Assembly (NCBI GenBank): GCA_022653675.1
Contig: JALCST010000002.1
Span: 208,572-272,571 of the forward strand
Direction of reading: 5' to 3'
DNA length: 64,000 nucleotides
Source of the DNA: Bacteroidales bacterium
GTDB lineage: Bacteria > Bacteroidota > Bacteroidia > Bacteroidales > UBA932
The position numbers and the translations under genes were made by a program. Under the pieces are notes generated by a model. The model did no database searches. It was not told where the DNA came from and saw only the letters and a program-made list of their open reading frames with translations. Every line of letters starts with the position of its first letter. Position 1 is the stretch's first letter. Shown in pieces: positions 37,261-47,868 of this stretch.

Positions 37261-38280
37261 CTATAAAACCGGTATTGCAGCTATGCAGGCAACCACTATC
37301 AGCATGATTAAGGCTGCTCCCCAAAGTATGAGCATTATCAGGCCAGGGCGCCATGACGGAGTCCTGAAACGGAAGATTATCTGAAGCCCGGCATAAAGCA
37401 ATGCCACGAAAGGCATGAACAAGACTATGAACAGCGGAATCTTGAAAAGCAGGCCAGGGATGTTTCCCATAAGAGGGAATGTGTTGTAGAAGCCCGTAAT
37501 GAAACCGGGATCCATGTTCCCGACTGAAATCCATTTGAATATGTCTAGACCGAACAATGCCACTATCAGAGCTGCAATGCCGGAGATTCCGATTATAAAG
37601 AAGATTATACCTACGATTATTGCGATTATTCTCCAGAATACTTTCCAGAAATTGTTGGTATTGTGTACCTTGGGCTCGGGATGGCAACCCTCGTTTTCTA
37701 CCTTGTATTTAATTTCGTCTACGGTTCCCTTTTCACCTCTCATTTCGCATCTCTGACGTACCGTTCTGGCTTCGGGGACACATATCCATAGAAGTATGTA
37801 AAGTATGGCAGGTATCCAAGGCCATATGCCGTTCAAGTGTAAAAATGCGAACAGCAAGACGGTCGATAATGCGAATGCTAGCCTGAATATTATCGGGTCA
37901 CAGTGGCAATATTCCCCGATTCCACTGCATACCCCGGCTATTATCTTGTTCCCCGGGTTGCGGTAAAGGCGGCGTGGGGCATAATATTTACGGTTGGCGT
38001 CATTGGTATCCGTTGACGATTCGTTCTCTATCTGTTCGGGATCTCCGAGGACGGAAATGACGCTGTCGGCCATTCCGGAAGTGACAATACAATCGTTCCC
38101 GAGTTTTTCGAGTAGAAGTTCGGCCATCCTTTCCTCTATGCCGTCCATTATTTCGGATCCGCTTTGAGATGAGGAATAAAAGGTGCTCAGATCGTCCAGA
38201 TACTTCTTAATTTTTTCGAAAGCTTCCTGTTCGAGTGTGAAAGCGTAGTTCCCGATGCTTACTTTTTCAACTTTGTTCAT
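37261..38280 (-). CDS. PspC domain-containing membrane protein
   Basis: RRLYRNPGNKIIAGVCSGIGEYCHCDPIIFRLAFALSTVLLF PspC domain, several TM segments. Confidence 0.88.
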   Translation of the reverse strand: MNKVEKVSIGNYAFTLEQEAFEKIKKYLDDLSTFYSSSQSGSEIMDGIEERMAELLLEKLGNDCIVTSGMADSVISVLGDPEQIENESSTDTNDANRKYYAPRRLYRNPGNKIIAGVCSGIGEYCHCDPIIFRLAFALSTVLLFAFLHLNGIWPWIPAILYILLWICVPEARTVRQRCEMRGEKGTVDEIKYKVENEGCHPEPKVHNTNNFWKVFWRIIAIIVGIIFFIIGISGIAALIVALFGLDIFKWISVGNMDPGFITGFYNTFPLMGNIPGLLFKIPLFIVLFMPFVALLYAGLQIIFRFRTPSWRPGLIMLILWGAALIMLIVVACIAAIPVL

Positions 38281-38292
38281 GATGCGTTTCCT

Positions 38293-38637
38293 TTATTGCT
38301 GTCTTAGAAGATTCATTGTTTCCACTATTTCTTTCCAGGCGAGATCCATTTCCGCAAGCTGTCTGCGTCCCTTTTCGGTTATGCTGTAATATTTGCGCGG
38401 CGGTCCCTGAGGGGATTCTTCCCAGCGGTAAGAAAGAAATCCCTGGTTCTTCTCTCTGATGAGCAACGGGTAAAGTGTACCTTCGACGACGATCATCTTG
38501 GCGTCTTTCAATTCTTTTATGATGGACGAAGCGTATGCGTCTTTTTTCGCGAGTATGCTGAGAATGCAGTAGTCCAGCACTCCCTTGCGCATCTGTGCCT
38601 TTACGTTGTCCTGATTGTTCGTATCGTATGTCTCCAT
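38293..38637 (-). CDS. PadR family transcriptional regulator
   Basis: LDYCILSILAKKDAYASSIIKELKDAKMIVVEGTLYPLLIREKNQGFLSYRWEESPQGPPRKYYSITEKGRRQL. Confidence 0.95.
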   Translation of the reverse strand: METYDTNNQDNVKAQMRKGVLDYCILSILAKKDAYASSIIKELKDAKMIVVEGTLYPLLIREKNQGFLSYRWEESPQGPPRKYYSITEKGRRQLAEMDLAWKEIVETMNLLRQQ

Positions 38638-38647
38638 GTCTGTTTTC

Positions 38648-39244
38648 TTATTTTTTTGTGAACGTATAGCGTCTCAGGTTTTCGGCCGTTATGGGCAGAC
38701 CTCTGAGTTCGCACTGCTGGGTTGCCGTTTCAGCTTTAGGAGCGACGATCCAGAAAATTATGTAGATCCAGAATCCCGCACTTCCGCAGAGAAAGAGGAC
38801 GCACATGAGTACTCTTACGAGCACCAGGTCGATATTGAAGTATTCTGCGATTCCGGCGCACACGCCTCCGATCACGCTGTTGTACGGGTCGCGGTATAAC
38901 CTGTGGATTGGTTGTGCGGAGTTGTTGCCGCAGGAGTTGAAACCGGAGTTGCCGGAAGTCCTGTCGTCGAAGGACTCCTTGCCGGCGTCTTCGTCGCTGT
39001 CGGGCATTCCCAGTTGGGAGATTACCTTGTTGACCAGATCTATCGTAACGACTTCGCCCGGTCTCAATTCCTGGGAGAAGATATCGGCTATCCTCATCTC
39101 GAGTTCATCCATGACTTCATTTGCCTGGTAACCCATTTTAGTGCGCTGTTTGAAGGCGTTGAGATAGGAATTCAGTCGGTTGTAGGCATCATCGTTTATA
39201 GTGAAAGTTCGTTTGCCGATGCCTACATTGATTACTTTTTTCAT
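38648..39244 (-). CDS. PspC domain-containing protein (paralogue of 37261-38280)
   Basis: HRLYRDPYNSVIGGVCAGIAEYFNIDLVLVRVLMCVLFLCGSAGFWIYIIFWIVAP; start MKKVINVGIGKRTFTI at 39244. Confidence 0.9.
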   Translation of the reverse strand: MKKVINVGIGKRTFTINDDAYNRLNSYLNAFKQRTKMGYQANEVMDELEMRIADIFSQELRPGEVVTIDLVNKVISQLGMPDSDEDAGKESFDDRTSGNSGFNSCGNNSAQPIHRLYRDPYNSVIGGVCAGIAEYFNIDLVLVRVLMCVLFLCGSAGFWIYIIFWIVAPKAETATQQCELRGLPITAENLRRYTFTKK

Positions 39245-39417
39245 GATATTTATCTTATTAAAATACTTGTTTTCACCAACAATTTTGCACTGCAAATATA
39301 TAGTAATTTTTAAATACCTTGTATCGCAAAGTATTATTTTTTTAAGAATATTTTCTTTTCTTATAAACCTTGAGTTTATAAGAAATTGATTATTAATTTA
39401 TTAATATAAAAGGACGT

Positions 39418-41388
39418 TTATTGGAGGATTTCGACAGTAACATCGGGAATGCCAGCGGCTGTCAGAGCGTTGGCAAGGGAATCGGCGGAAAACTTGGAGA
39501 CGAATGGCCCTACCGAATATGTTACGTTATTGTTTTCCGTTTCCCTTACTATGTCCTTTTTTGAGTTGGACATTATAAGTGCTCTCGCATCCTCCTGTTC
39601 GGATTCCTTGAGGTCGCGAATCACCACTTTGTAAGTGGCCGCAGGTTGTTCCTTCTCCCTTTTACGGGCGACATTTACGGAAACGGATATACCGGAATCG
39701 AAAGCGGTGACATACGCATCCTTGAACCCAAGCTTTTTAACTATGTTTAGATGCTGCATGACTTCGTCGTACGAGTGGAATATGCCGGCGGAATAATCGC
39801 ATTTGCCGTTTGCAAGTTTACGCTTGAAAACAGGGCTGAGCCCCTTCAATCTTTTGATCGGGTAGTTGGCAGGTGCATTGAATATGTGTATCTGGTAAAC
39901 GAGTCCCACGGGAATGGAATCCACCGGGACAATTAACGTTTTTTCGCCGGTCTTGAATGAATAGTCGAAAACCTTCTTCTTCGGCCTGATCCGGAAATAA
40001 CGCTTTTTGGCCATGTCCATTTTCCGGAAGGTGTAGATGCTTGTTTCAGGTTTTTCAGGCACTGTGTTTTCCTTTTTGTCGGGTTGGATGTTTTCAGCAT
40101 CGACTATCATTCCCTTGGAAAGAAAATCGGTCTCCATGGATTGTATGCGGGAAGAAATGCCGGACAACTTCTGCTGCAGCGAGAAAAGTTCGTTTTCTTC
40201 GACGAGAAGGATGTTTTCAAGGGAATCCTTTGAGACTGTTTCATCTTCGACCTCCACATAAGCCGTACGATCCTTTTTCTGGCACTCTTCCAGATCTGAT
40301 ATGTCGGCCTCCACCTTTCTGTGTTCGGAAAGGGCGTTGAAATAGTCCTCGTATTGTTTGTCGTTTGTCCTGATTGCCGCGGTTCCTGCTTCAACCGTAT
40401 CTCGGATCTCGCCATGGCCTGTTGTGACGCTTTCGTTTTGTGCGGGTTCGGAAACGGAAGGCCGGAGTTTTGCTATGCGGCGGATTTCTTCCATGTCTGT
40501 CAGAGCCTTCTTTACAGGCAATACTTCGAAAGCCAGCACATAAATGCGTACGCTGTCTCCGGAACAGTCGCGGTTAGAAGCGAAAATGGTGAACTTGCCG
40601 TCTGGAGTGTCGGAATAGAGGAAATCATCGGCGGGTGAAGAGAATGGAAATCCGAGGTTTTCCGGTTCCCCCCATTCCTGTGTATCTTCGTTCCACTTGC
40701 ATCGGTAAAGATCGTATCCTCCCATGCCGAAAAGGCCGTCGGAAGAGAAGTATAGGTATTTACCGTCGCATGAAACCATGGGCAGGATCTCGTTTCCGGT
40801 CGATGTCACCTCTTCCCCGATCATTTCAGGTCGGGACCATAGGGAATCGGCTCCGAGCACCGAATAGTTGAGGTTCCAGCTGCCTGATTCGTCAGGAGCC
40901 GAGAAGATATGGGTTCCCCGTCCTTTCGGAAGATATACGGCATTCGTCCAAGTGCTTCCGGGAACGGTTACCAGCGAATTCGGCAAAGCCATCCAAGTAC
41001 TGTCGCCGAGATGGGAATAGTAAAGAAAGAAGGATCTTGCAGGTACGGTCTTTACGGCAACGACTTCCGGGTTTCCCGCAAAACGCAGCAAGCTCAGGCC
41101 GTTTTCGCATTGTACTTCCCTTTTCTGCAAATTGTCAACCATCGATGAATCGCTGCATCCTTTCAGAAGCGAATCGAAGGCGGCCCTGGCCTCTTCAAAA
41201 CTGTAGGCCCTTTGAAGCGAATCGGCTTTACGATATTCTGTGTCAAATGACTGTGATCGCAGAACGAGAGGTGCAAACGAAAGGAAAAGTATGGTCCACA
41301 ATCCTCTAATATTCATATCTTCCACATATTGGGACAACAAAAGTAGCAAATACTTTATAAATTGAGAAAAAATCGTACCTTTGTACAC
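39418..41388 (-). CDS. PD40-repeat protein with C-terminal SPOR-like region
   Basis: NEILPMVSCDGKYLYFSSDGLFGMGGYDLYRCKW and DDFLYSDTPDGKFTIFASNRD PD40-like; C-terminal YSVGPFVSKFSADSLANALTAAGIPDVTVEI. Confidence 0.65.
   Translation of the reverse strand: MYKGTIFSQFIKYLLLLLSQYVEDMNIRGLWTILFLSFAPLVLRSQSFDTEYRKADSLQRAYSFEEARAAFDSLLKGCSDSSMVDNLQKREVQCENGLSLLRFAGNPEVVAVKTVPARSFFLYYSHLGDSTWMALPNSLVTVPGSTWTNAVYLPKGRGTHIFSAPDESGSWNLNYSVLGADSLWSRPEMIGEEVTSTGNEILPMVSCDGKYLYFSSDGLFGMGGYDLYRCKWNEDTQEWGEPENLGFPFSSPADDFLYSDTPDGKFTIFASNRDCSGDSVRIYVLAFEVLPVKKALTDMEEIRRIAKLRPSVSEPAQNESVTTGHGEIRDTVEAGTAAIRTNDKQYEDYFNALSEHRKVEADISDLEECQKKDRTAYVEVEDETVSKDSLENILLVEENELFSLQQKLSGISSRIQSMETDFLSKGMIVDAENIQPDKKENTVPEKPETSIYTFRKMDMAKKRYFRIRPKKKVFDYSFKTGEKTLIVPVDSIPVGLVYQIHIFNAPANYPIKRLKGLSPVFKRKLANGKCDYSAGIFHSYDEVMQHLNIVKKLGFKDAYVTAFDSGISVSVNVARKREKEQPAATYKVVIRDLKESEQEDARALIMSNSKKDIVRETENNNVTYSVGPFVSKFSADSLANALTAAGIPDVTVEILQ
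41376..41383 (+). promoter_or_regulatory. Putative -7 box TACCTTTG for secDF
   Basis: TAnnTTTG match 45 bp before ATG 41428. Confidence 0.55.
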
Positions 41389-41427
41389 TTATTTTGAAAA
41401 TAATAAACATTAAATAATTCAAAGACA

Positions 41428-44400
41428 ATGCAAAGTAAAGGGCTTATCCGTTTTGTGGCTATCCTGATAGCTATTGCCTGCATTTACCAACTCTCCTTCA
41501 CGGCTGCTACGGCCGTACAGGAGAAACGTGCCGTCAAATATGCCGACAATGCCGCATTAGCTATTCAACAAACGCCTCAATTCAAACAGATTGAAGAAGA
41601 AAACCATGCATTTTTCCTCGACTCCATCAGAACAGATGCGAACAAGTACTACATCGATTCCATCTCGACGGAAAAGGTTTACTTCGGATATACTTACAAA
41701 CAGATAAAGGAAAAGGAGATCAATCTCGGACTCGACCTGAAGGGCGGTATGAACGTGCTTCTTCAACTCGATATGAGCGAACTCGTAAAATCACTTGCGG
41801 TCGAAAACTACAATCCCAACTTCGAAAAAGCCCTTTCACTTGCCAAGGAAAGAAGCGTAGGTTCCCGCGAAGAATTCATCCCTCTTTTTGCAAAGGCATG
41901 GGAAGAAGTAGCGCCGGGACAGAGTCTTTATTATGTATTCGATACTCCCGAAAATGCCGACAAATTCAAGTCGAAGGGAAGGCCGACCAACGATGATGTC
42001 ATAAAGATGCTTGAGAACGAAGCCAAGAGTGCTATCGACAATTCCTACAACGTCGTTGAGAAACGTATCAACCAGTTCGGGGTTTCACAGCCAAGCATTC
42101 AAAAAATAGGCAACACCGGAAGAATACTCGTTGAACTTCCAGGAGTCAAGGAACCCGAACGTGTCCGCAAGCTTCTTCAGGGAACCGCATCCCTGGAATT
42201 CTGGACTACTTACGAAAACAGCGACATATTCAGGTACCTCCAGGAAGCTAACGATATAGAGAGACAGAACCGTGAAGAGCTTGCAGCGGATTCCACCAAG
42301 GCAAATAAAGCCGTAGCGCATGTAAATGCCAAGGCGAAAGCGGTAAAAGATACCGTAAGTTCACTGAAGGATTCCCTGGCCAACGAACTTGCGTCAGCCA
42401 GCGATTCCTTGCAAAACAACCAATTCGCAGCTCAGAATCCCCTGTTCTCGATTTTGCAACCTTCTGTTTATCAGGGGCAGCTGATGAACGGCGCGTGCGT
42501 CGGACGTGCGCACTATCGCGATACGGCGAAAGTAAACGCCATTCTCAGGAGGGAAGATATAAGGAACATATTCCCCAACGATCTGGTGCTGATGTGGACA
42601 TTCAAGCCGACCAAGATGATTACGAGCGGAGGCTATTATGATCTCGTGGCATTGAAGAAATCCGGAGACAAGGGTGCCGCTCTCGAAGGGACCGTGATCA
42701 CCAATGCCTCCGTATATTATAATAATATGACCGGTTCCCCCGAAGTCGACATGACGATGAACAGCGAAGGGGCGGCACGGTGGAAAACCATTACTGGACA
42801 GAATATAGGACACCAGGTTGCCGTCGTCATGGATGGAACGGTTTATTCGTATCCTAACGTTCAGAGTGAAATTTCCGGAGGCCGTTCGCAGATCACCGGT
42901 CAGTTCACGCAGGAAGAATCCCAGGACCTTGCCAACGTACTGAAATCAGGAAAACTTTCCGCTCCGGTACACATAGTCCAGGAACAGGTCGTAGGGCCTA
43001 CGCTCGGAAAAGCTTCCATCCACGCCGGAATGATTTCCTTCCTGCTGGCATTCGTTCTGGTTCTCATTTATATGTTCTTTTTCTATGCCGGAGCCGGTCT
43101 TGTTGCAGATGTAGCATTGATCTGTAACATCGTATTCCTGTTCGGGGCTTTGGTTTCGTTCGGGGCGGTGCTTACTTTGCCTGGTATTGCAGGTCTCGTC
43201 CTGACAATGGGTATGGCGGTTGACTCGAACGTCATCATATACGAGAGAATAAGGGAGGAAATCAAGGCGGGCAAGTCATTACGTCTTGCAGTCGAGGAGG
43301 GCTACAAGCATGCTTATTCGGCAATCATCGACGGCAACGTCACTACAATACTGACCGGGATCATCCTTTATTTCTTCGGTTCCGGTCCTGTTAAGAGTTT
43401 CGCAGCAGTCCTGATCATCGGTATTTTGACTTCCCTGTTTACCTCGATATTCATTTCCCACATGCTCTTCGACGATCGCCTGAAGAAGGGCAAGAGCATC
43501 TCTTTCGACAGGAAAGTAAGCCGCAAATTCTTGGAGAACACTCACATTGATTTCATAAATGCGCGCAAGGTTTGTTACATCATATCTTCCTGCCTCATCC
43601 TGATATCTGTGGTTTCCATGTTTACCAAGGGATTCAGTTTCGGCGTCGATTTCGCCGGCGGCCGCACCTATGTAATACGATTCGACAAGCCGGTGTCTTC
43701 CGAGGATGTTCGCAGAGCCACTGCCAAAGTATTTCCAAGGGTACCTGAGGTTAAGCAGTTCGGAGGTCCCAGCCAGATGCGTTTGACAACCGACTATAAA
43801 GTTGCCGACCTTACTGAAAGCGTGGACCGTGAAATCGAAGGGATGCTTTACGAATCGGTTCACGGGCTTTACAAGAATGATATATCAAAGGCCGAATTCG
43901 TTTCGACGCTGTCGAATCCTAACGGCATAATCCAGTCCGACCGGGTGGCACCGTCCATCGCAAGCGACATGCAGAGAAAGGCGATAATAGCCGTCATACT
44001 CGCCTGGATGGTAATCTTCGTTTACATAGCATTGAGGTTCAGGAGCTGGAGCTTCGGACTCGGAGGCGTCGCCTGCCTGGTGCACGACTCCATAATCGTC
44101 ATCGGCTTCTTCTCTCTATTCAGCGGTATACTTCCGTTCAACCTTGACGTCGACTCGAATTTCATAGCCGCGGTACTTACCATAATAGGTTACTCCATCA
44201 ACGATACCGTTGTCATATACGACCGAATACGCGAATACAGGAAAATTTATCCTAAACGCGACCTCAAAACCAACGTAAACGACGCATTGAACAGTACGCT
44301 GACCCGTACGTTCAATACTTCGATGACCACCTTGGTAGTTTTACTTTCGATAGCGATCTTCGGTGGCGAAGTCATCCGCGGCTTCTCCGTCGCCCTGATT

Positions 44401-44538
44401 CTCGGCATAATAATCGGAACCTATTCTTCCCTGTTCGTCAGCGCAACCATCGTTTACGACGTTACGATGTCCAACGAGAAAAAACTTGCGGACAAGAAAG
44501 GCAAAACGACGCAACCCGCTTCCTTGAAAAGAAGATAG
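41428..44538 (+). CDS. secDF: Protein translocase subunit SecDF (fused)
   Basis: LGLDLKGGMNVLLQLDM, GMAVDSNVIIYERIREEI (SecD), GVDFAGGRTYVIRFDKPV and YSINDTVVIYDRIREYRK (SecF). Confidence 0.96.
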   Translation: MQSKGLIRFVAILIAIACIYQLSFTAATAVQEKRAVKYADNAALAIQQTPQFKQIEEENHAFFLDSIRTDANKYYIDSISTEKVYFGYTYKQIKEKEINLGLDLKGGMNVLLQLDMSELVKSLAVENYNPNFEKALSLAKERSVGSREEFIPLFAKAWEEVAPGQSLYYVFDTPENADKFKSKGRPTNDDVIKMLENEAKSAIDNSYNVVEKRINQFGVSQPSIQKIGNTGRILVELPGVKEPERVRKLLQGTASLEFWTTYENSDIFRYLQEANDIERQNREELAADSTKANKAVAHVNAKAKAVKDTVSSLKDSLANELASASDSLQNNQFAAQNPLFSILQPSVYQGQLMNGACVGRAHYRDTAKVNAILRREDIRNIFPNDLVLMWTFKPTKMITSGGYYDLVALKKSGDKGAALEGTVITNASVYYNNMTGSPEVDMTMNSEGAARWKTITGQNIGHQVAVVMDGTVYSYPNVQSEISGGRSQITGQFTQEESQDLANVLKSGKLSAPVHIVQEQVVGPTLGKASIHAGMISFLLAFVLVLIYMFFFYAGAGLVADVALICNIVFLFGALVSFGAVLTLPGIAGLVLTMGMAVDSNVIIYERIREEIKAGKSLRLAVEEGYKHAYSAIIDGNVTTILTGIILYFFGSGPVKSFAAVLIIGILTSLFTSIFISHMLFDDRLKKGKSISFDRKVSRKFLENTHIDFINARKVCYIISSCLILISVVSMFTKGFSFGVDFAGGRTYVIRFDKPVSSEDVRRATAKVFPRVPEVKQFGGPSQMRLTTDYKVADLTESVDREIEGMLYESVHGLYKNDISKAEFVSTLSNPNGIIQSDRVAPSIASDMQRKAIIAVILAWMVIFVYIALRFRSWSFGLGGVACLVHDSIIVIGFFSLFSGILPFNLDVDSNFIAAVLTIIGYSINDTVVIYDRIREYRKIYPKRDLKTNVNDALNSTLTRTFNTSMTTLVVLLSIAIFGGEVIRGFSVALILGIIIGTYSSLFVSATIVYDVTMSNEKKLADKKGKTTQPASLKRR

Positions 44539-44558
44539 GTTTACTATTAATACAGCAA

Positions 44559-44595
44559 AAACAGGGCGTCGGAATTTAAATTCCAGCGCCCTGTT
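44559..44595. terminator. Terminator downstream of secDF
   Basis: aaacagggcgtcggaatt/taaattccagcgccctgttt hairpin. Confidence 0.75.
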
Positions 44596-44719
44596 TCTTG
44601 TGCCCGGCTTCCGTTTGGTCCATGCAATCCCCGCACCGAGAGATATCGTTGCAACCGCATGCGGCAGCTGCGGGCGGCTTAGATTGACACGTCCGGCGTG
44701 GATTTGCTGTGAGATTCGG

Positions 44720-46336
44720 TTATGCGCTCTCGAAACCCTCTCCGAATTTTCCCTGAATGCCGCTTTTGCCGGATGAGGAAGAGTTGCTCTTCGGCATCTT
44801 CGGGGAGTTGGAGCGGCTGCGCAGGAGAAGGTAGAATGTTACGCCGCAGAGCGTGACTATGGAGGCGATGCCCCCGAACTGCATTATGACCGTAACGAAG
44901 AAGCAGACGATGAATGCCGCTGCTGCGGTGGCGAACCAGCCTCCAATCACGGAGAAGACCCCGGTGATCCTGGATGCTGCGCTTTCGCGGCTCCATGCGC
45001 GATCGGCCAGGGATGAACCCATGGCCACCATGAACGTAACGTAAGTTGTGGAGAGAGGAAGCTTGAACGAAGTTCCCAATGCTATGAGCAGGCTTGCGAT
45101 GACTAGGTTCACCGAAGCGCGGACAAGGTCGAAGGAGCCGCCCTCCGGAATTATGGCCTGCCTGTTGTCGAAGCGTGAATCTACCCATATCCTGGCTTTC
45201 CGTGGAGTGATTTTCCGAACCAGGCCGGAGAGGGAATTTGCGCAGCGGACTATGAATCGTGCGAATCTTGTCGACTTGAATGACTCTTCGCCTTCCTCCT
45301 GTCTCGAAAGGTCGAGTGACGTCTTTACCACGCTCCTTGATTTCCTGGATGTGACGAGAGCGAATACCATGATCGCTCCGGCGATGATCAGGAAGACAGT
45401 AGGGGTCGCAGCCGGTTTGTTCAGGGAATCCATCATGAAGAAGTCGGGATCGAGGCCGTTTCCATTAAGGGTGAAGTCATTGTATGAAGAGAGTGCGGCA
45501 AGGGGAACTCCTATGAAATTTACCAGGTCGTTGCCTGCGAATGCCATTGCCAGGGCGAATGTACCTGTGAGGACGATTATCTTTAATACGTTTACCTTCA
45601 ACAGGTAAAGGATTTGCATAAGAATCGAGGAAGCCAAGAAGCAGTAAAGAACGAGTTGCCCCGTGTTGGCGGTTACCCATGCCTTCTTGTCCGGAGTCAT
45701 GAACGATGCTCCCTGTATTCCCTTGATAAGCATGAAGTACAGGATGGCTGTTATTGAGATGCCGCCGAGTATGCCGGCCCACCATTTCAACCTCTTCCTG
45801 TAATTGAAGGATAGTATCAGGCGTGTTATGTATTGCACTATGGCTCCGAAGAAGAAGGCGACCGCTACCGAGAAGAATATCGCAACTATTACCGAAATGG
45901 CCTTATCGGTGTTGAACATGCTGGAAAAGGAGATTGTGGAGTTCGGAGCCGTAGCCTTTATCATGGCCATCGCTACGCTTGCGCCAAGCAGCTCGAAAAC
46001 CAACGAGACGGTAGTGGATGTCGGTAATCCACGGGAATTGAAGATATCCAGGATCACGACGTCGGTAAGCATCACGGCCAGCATCATGCATATTATCTCG
46101 CTGAAGGAGAAATATTGCGGTTTGAATATGCCGTGCCTGGCGATGTCCATCATACCGTTGCTCATTACCGCTCCGCACAATATGCCGACTGCGGCAATGG
46201 CGAATATTACCTTCAGCGGAGCCACTTTAGCACCTACTGCTGAATTCAGGAAATTCACCGCATCGTTGCTTACGCCGACATACAGGTCGGTGACCGCCAG
46301 GATGAGGATGAATATTATCAATGCCAGATACATCAA
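44720..46336 (-). CDS. Inorganic phosphate transporter, PiT family
   Basis: VGVSNDAVNFLNSAVGAKVAPLKVIF and VFELLGASVAMAMIKA, FAGNDLVNFIGVPLAAL motifs. Confidence 0.93.
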   Translation of the reverse strand: MMYLALIIFILILAVTDLYVGVSNDAVNFLNSAVGAKVAPLKVIFAIAAVGILCGAVMSNGMMDIARHGIFKPQYFSFSEIICMMLAVMLTDVVILDIFNSRGLPTSTTVSLVFELLGASVAMAMIKATAPNSTISFSSMFNTDKAISVIVAIFFSVAVAFFFGAIVQYITRLILSFNYRKRLKWWAGILGGISITAILYFMLIKGIQGASFMTPDKKAWVTANTGQLVLYCFLASSILMQILYLLKVNVLKIIVLTGTFALAMAFAGNDLVNFIGVPLAALSSYNDFTLNGNGLDPDFFMMDSLNKPAATPTVFLIIAGAIMVFALVTSRKSRSVVKTSLDLSRQEEGEESFKSTRFARFIVRCANSLSGLVRKITPRKARIWVDSRFDNRQAIIPEGGSFDLVRASVNLVIASLLIALGTSFKLPLSTTYVTFMVAMGSSLADRAWSRESAASRITGVFSVIGGWFATAAAAFIVCFFVTVIMQFGGIASIVTLCGVTFYLLLRSRSNSPKMPKSNSSSSGKSGIQGKFGEGFESA

Positions 46337-46410
46337 TCGGTTACGGTTTAATTTCCGACCGCAAAACTATCGACGTAATGTTACGAAACGGTTACAGCCG
46401 CGCTAAATTG

Positions 46411-47868
46411 CTATGATTGGCTTTTAAGGGTGAACAGGAACTCCAGCCCGCCTCCTTCCCTTTGGCGTGCCACTATGGAACCCCCGTGCAGTACGACTGC
46501 GTTCTTGACTATGGAAAGGCCGAGGCCGGTGCCTCCCATCTTCCTGCTGCGTCCCTTGTCTACCCGGTAGAAACGCTCGAAGATTCGCGGCAGATGCTCC
46601 TCTGCGATTCCGATGCCGTCATCGGAGAATGTTACGTTTATCAGGCCGTCCTTCTCTTCGCCCGCACTTATGAAAATTGTAGTGCAACCCGAGTAGGCGA
46701 GGGAATTGTCTATAAGGTTACGGAATATGGAGCTGAGCAGGGACTGGTTGCCTGTCATCGTTATTCCGTCCATGACGTTGTAGACTACTCTCACTCCCTT
46801 GTTTTCGATTTGAATGGCCATTTCGTCGAAGATCTCCCTTATCAGATCCGAGAGTGATATGGGTTCCTTCTCTATCATTTCGCTTGCTTCGTCCATTCTC
46901 GTGATTGTAGCAACGTCCTTCAGCAGCCTGGACAGGCGCTGGACTTGGGAATAGCTTTTGTCGATGAAGTCGTTGCGCTGTTCCGTACTCATTCCAGGAT
47001 TGTCGATTATGGTTTCGAGATATCCCATTATGCCGCTTACGGGGGTTTTCAATTCGTGGTTTATGTTCTGGGTGAGTTGCCTTTTGAGGCGGACCTGGTC
47101 CTGTTCCTGCTTTATTACGACATTGTGTTCGTTTTCGAGGGCCTCCTTAGTTTCGCGCAGTTTGGTGTATAGCCGTACTATGTGGTTCGAGATCTCGCCG
47201 AGTTCATCTTTGGGGAATTCCCCTATGTCGTCAATGGGCTCGCCCTTGTCGGCTTTTACGGCGAATTTCTGCAGACGTGTAATATTGTCTCCTAGGCGCC
47301 ATGTAAGCATGTATGCCGCGACGCAGATTATCAATGCTATGGCCAGCATGAACCATAGGAACTTCTGGTCCGCCCTCAAAACTTCCCGTAATGTCAGGCT
47401 GTAGTGGACGGCGGAACGTATCACTTCGCCGTCGGCGCATGTGGCGGAGTAAAAATAATATTTGTTGGTGGTTTCGGAGAGCCTGCGAAGCGTATATCCC
47501 TGGCCATATTTTAAGGCCTCCATGAATTCCGGTCTGTCCGAATGGTTGACGAATTCGGATAGAGGGCGGTCGTGCTGCGAATCGAAAGTTACTTTACCGG
47601 ACGAATCTATGATGGTGACGCGCACCGAATCCTCCTGCCGGTTTGCGGCAATGAATCCGTCGACGTCTTCGCCTCTGGAAATGGCATTTGCCAGCCGAAG
47701 GTTGTAAAGCTGCAGCGAATAATTGAGACGTTCTATCTTGTACTCTTTTTCACGTTTGTACTGGAAGCCGATGAAGCATGCCAGGAATGCGACGAACAGC
47801 AGTAAAAGGGAGAGGAACAACCTTCTGTTGAAGGGGAGCGAATGCCGTTTATTCGAAGCCGTATCCAT
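46411..47868 (-). CDS. Sensor histidine kinase, PhoR-like
   Basis: NINHELKTPVSGIMGYLETI H-box, NLIDNSLAYSG N-box, FSDDGIGIAEEHLPRIFERFYRVDKGRSRKMGGTGLGLSIVKNAV. Confidence 0.92.
   Translation of the reverse strand: MDTASNKRHSLPFNRRLFLSLLLLFVAFLACFIGFQYKREKEYKIERLNYSLQLYNLRLANAISRGEDVDGFIAANRQEDSVRVTIIDSSGKVTFDSQHDRPLSEFVNHSDRPEFMEALKYGQGYTLRRLSETTNKYYFYSATCADGEVIRSAVHYSLTLREVLRADQKFLWFMLAIALIICVAAYMLTWRLGDNITRLQKFAVKADKGEPIDDIGEFPKDELGEISNHIVRLYTKLRETKEALENEHNVVIKQEQDQVRLKRQLTQNINHELKTPVSGIMGYLETIIDNPGMSTEQRNDFIDKSYSQVQRLSRLLKDVATITRMDEASEMIEKEPISLSDLIREIFDEMAIQIENKGVRVVYNVMDGITMTGNQSLLSSIFRNLIDNSLAYSGCTTIFISAGEEKDGLINVTFSDDGIGIAEEHLPRIFERFYRVDKGRSRKMGGTGLGLSIVKNAVVLHGGSIVARQREGGGLEFLFTLKSQS

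Noticed and set aside
43279-43863. 194-aa minus-strand ORF inside secDF
   Set aside because: Antisense shadow of secDF.
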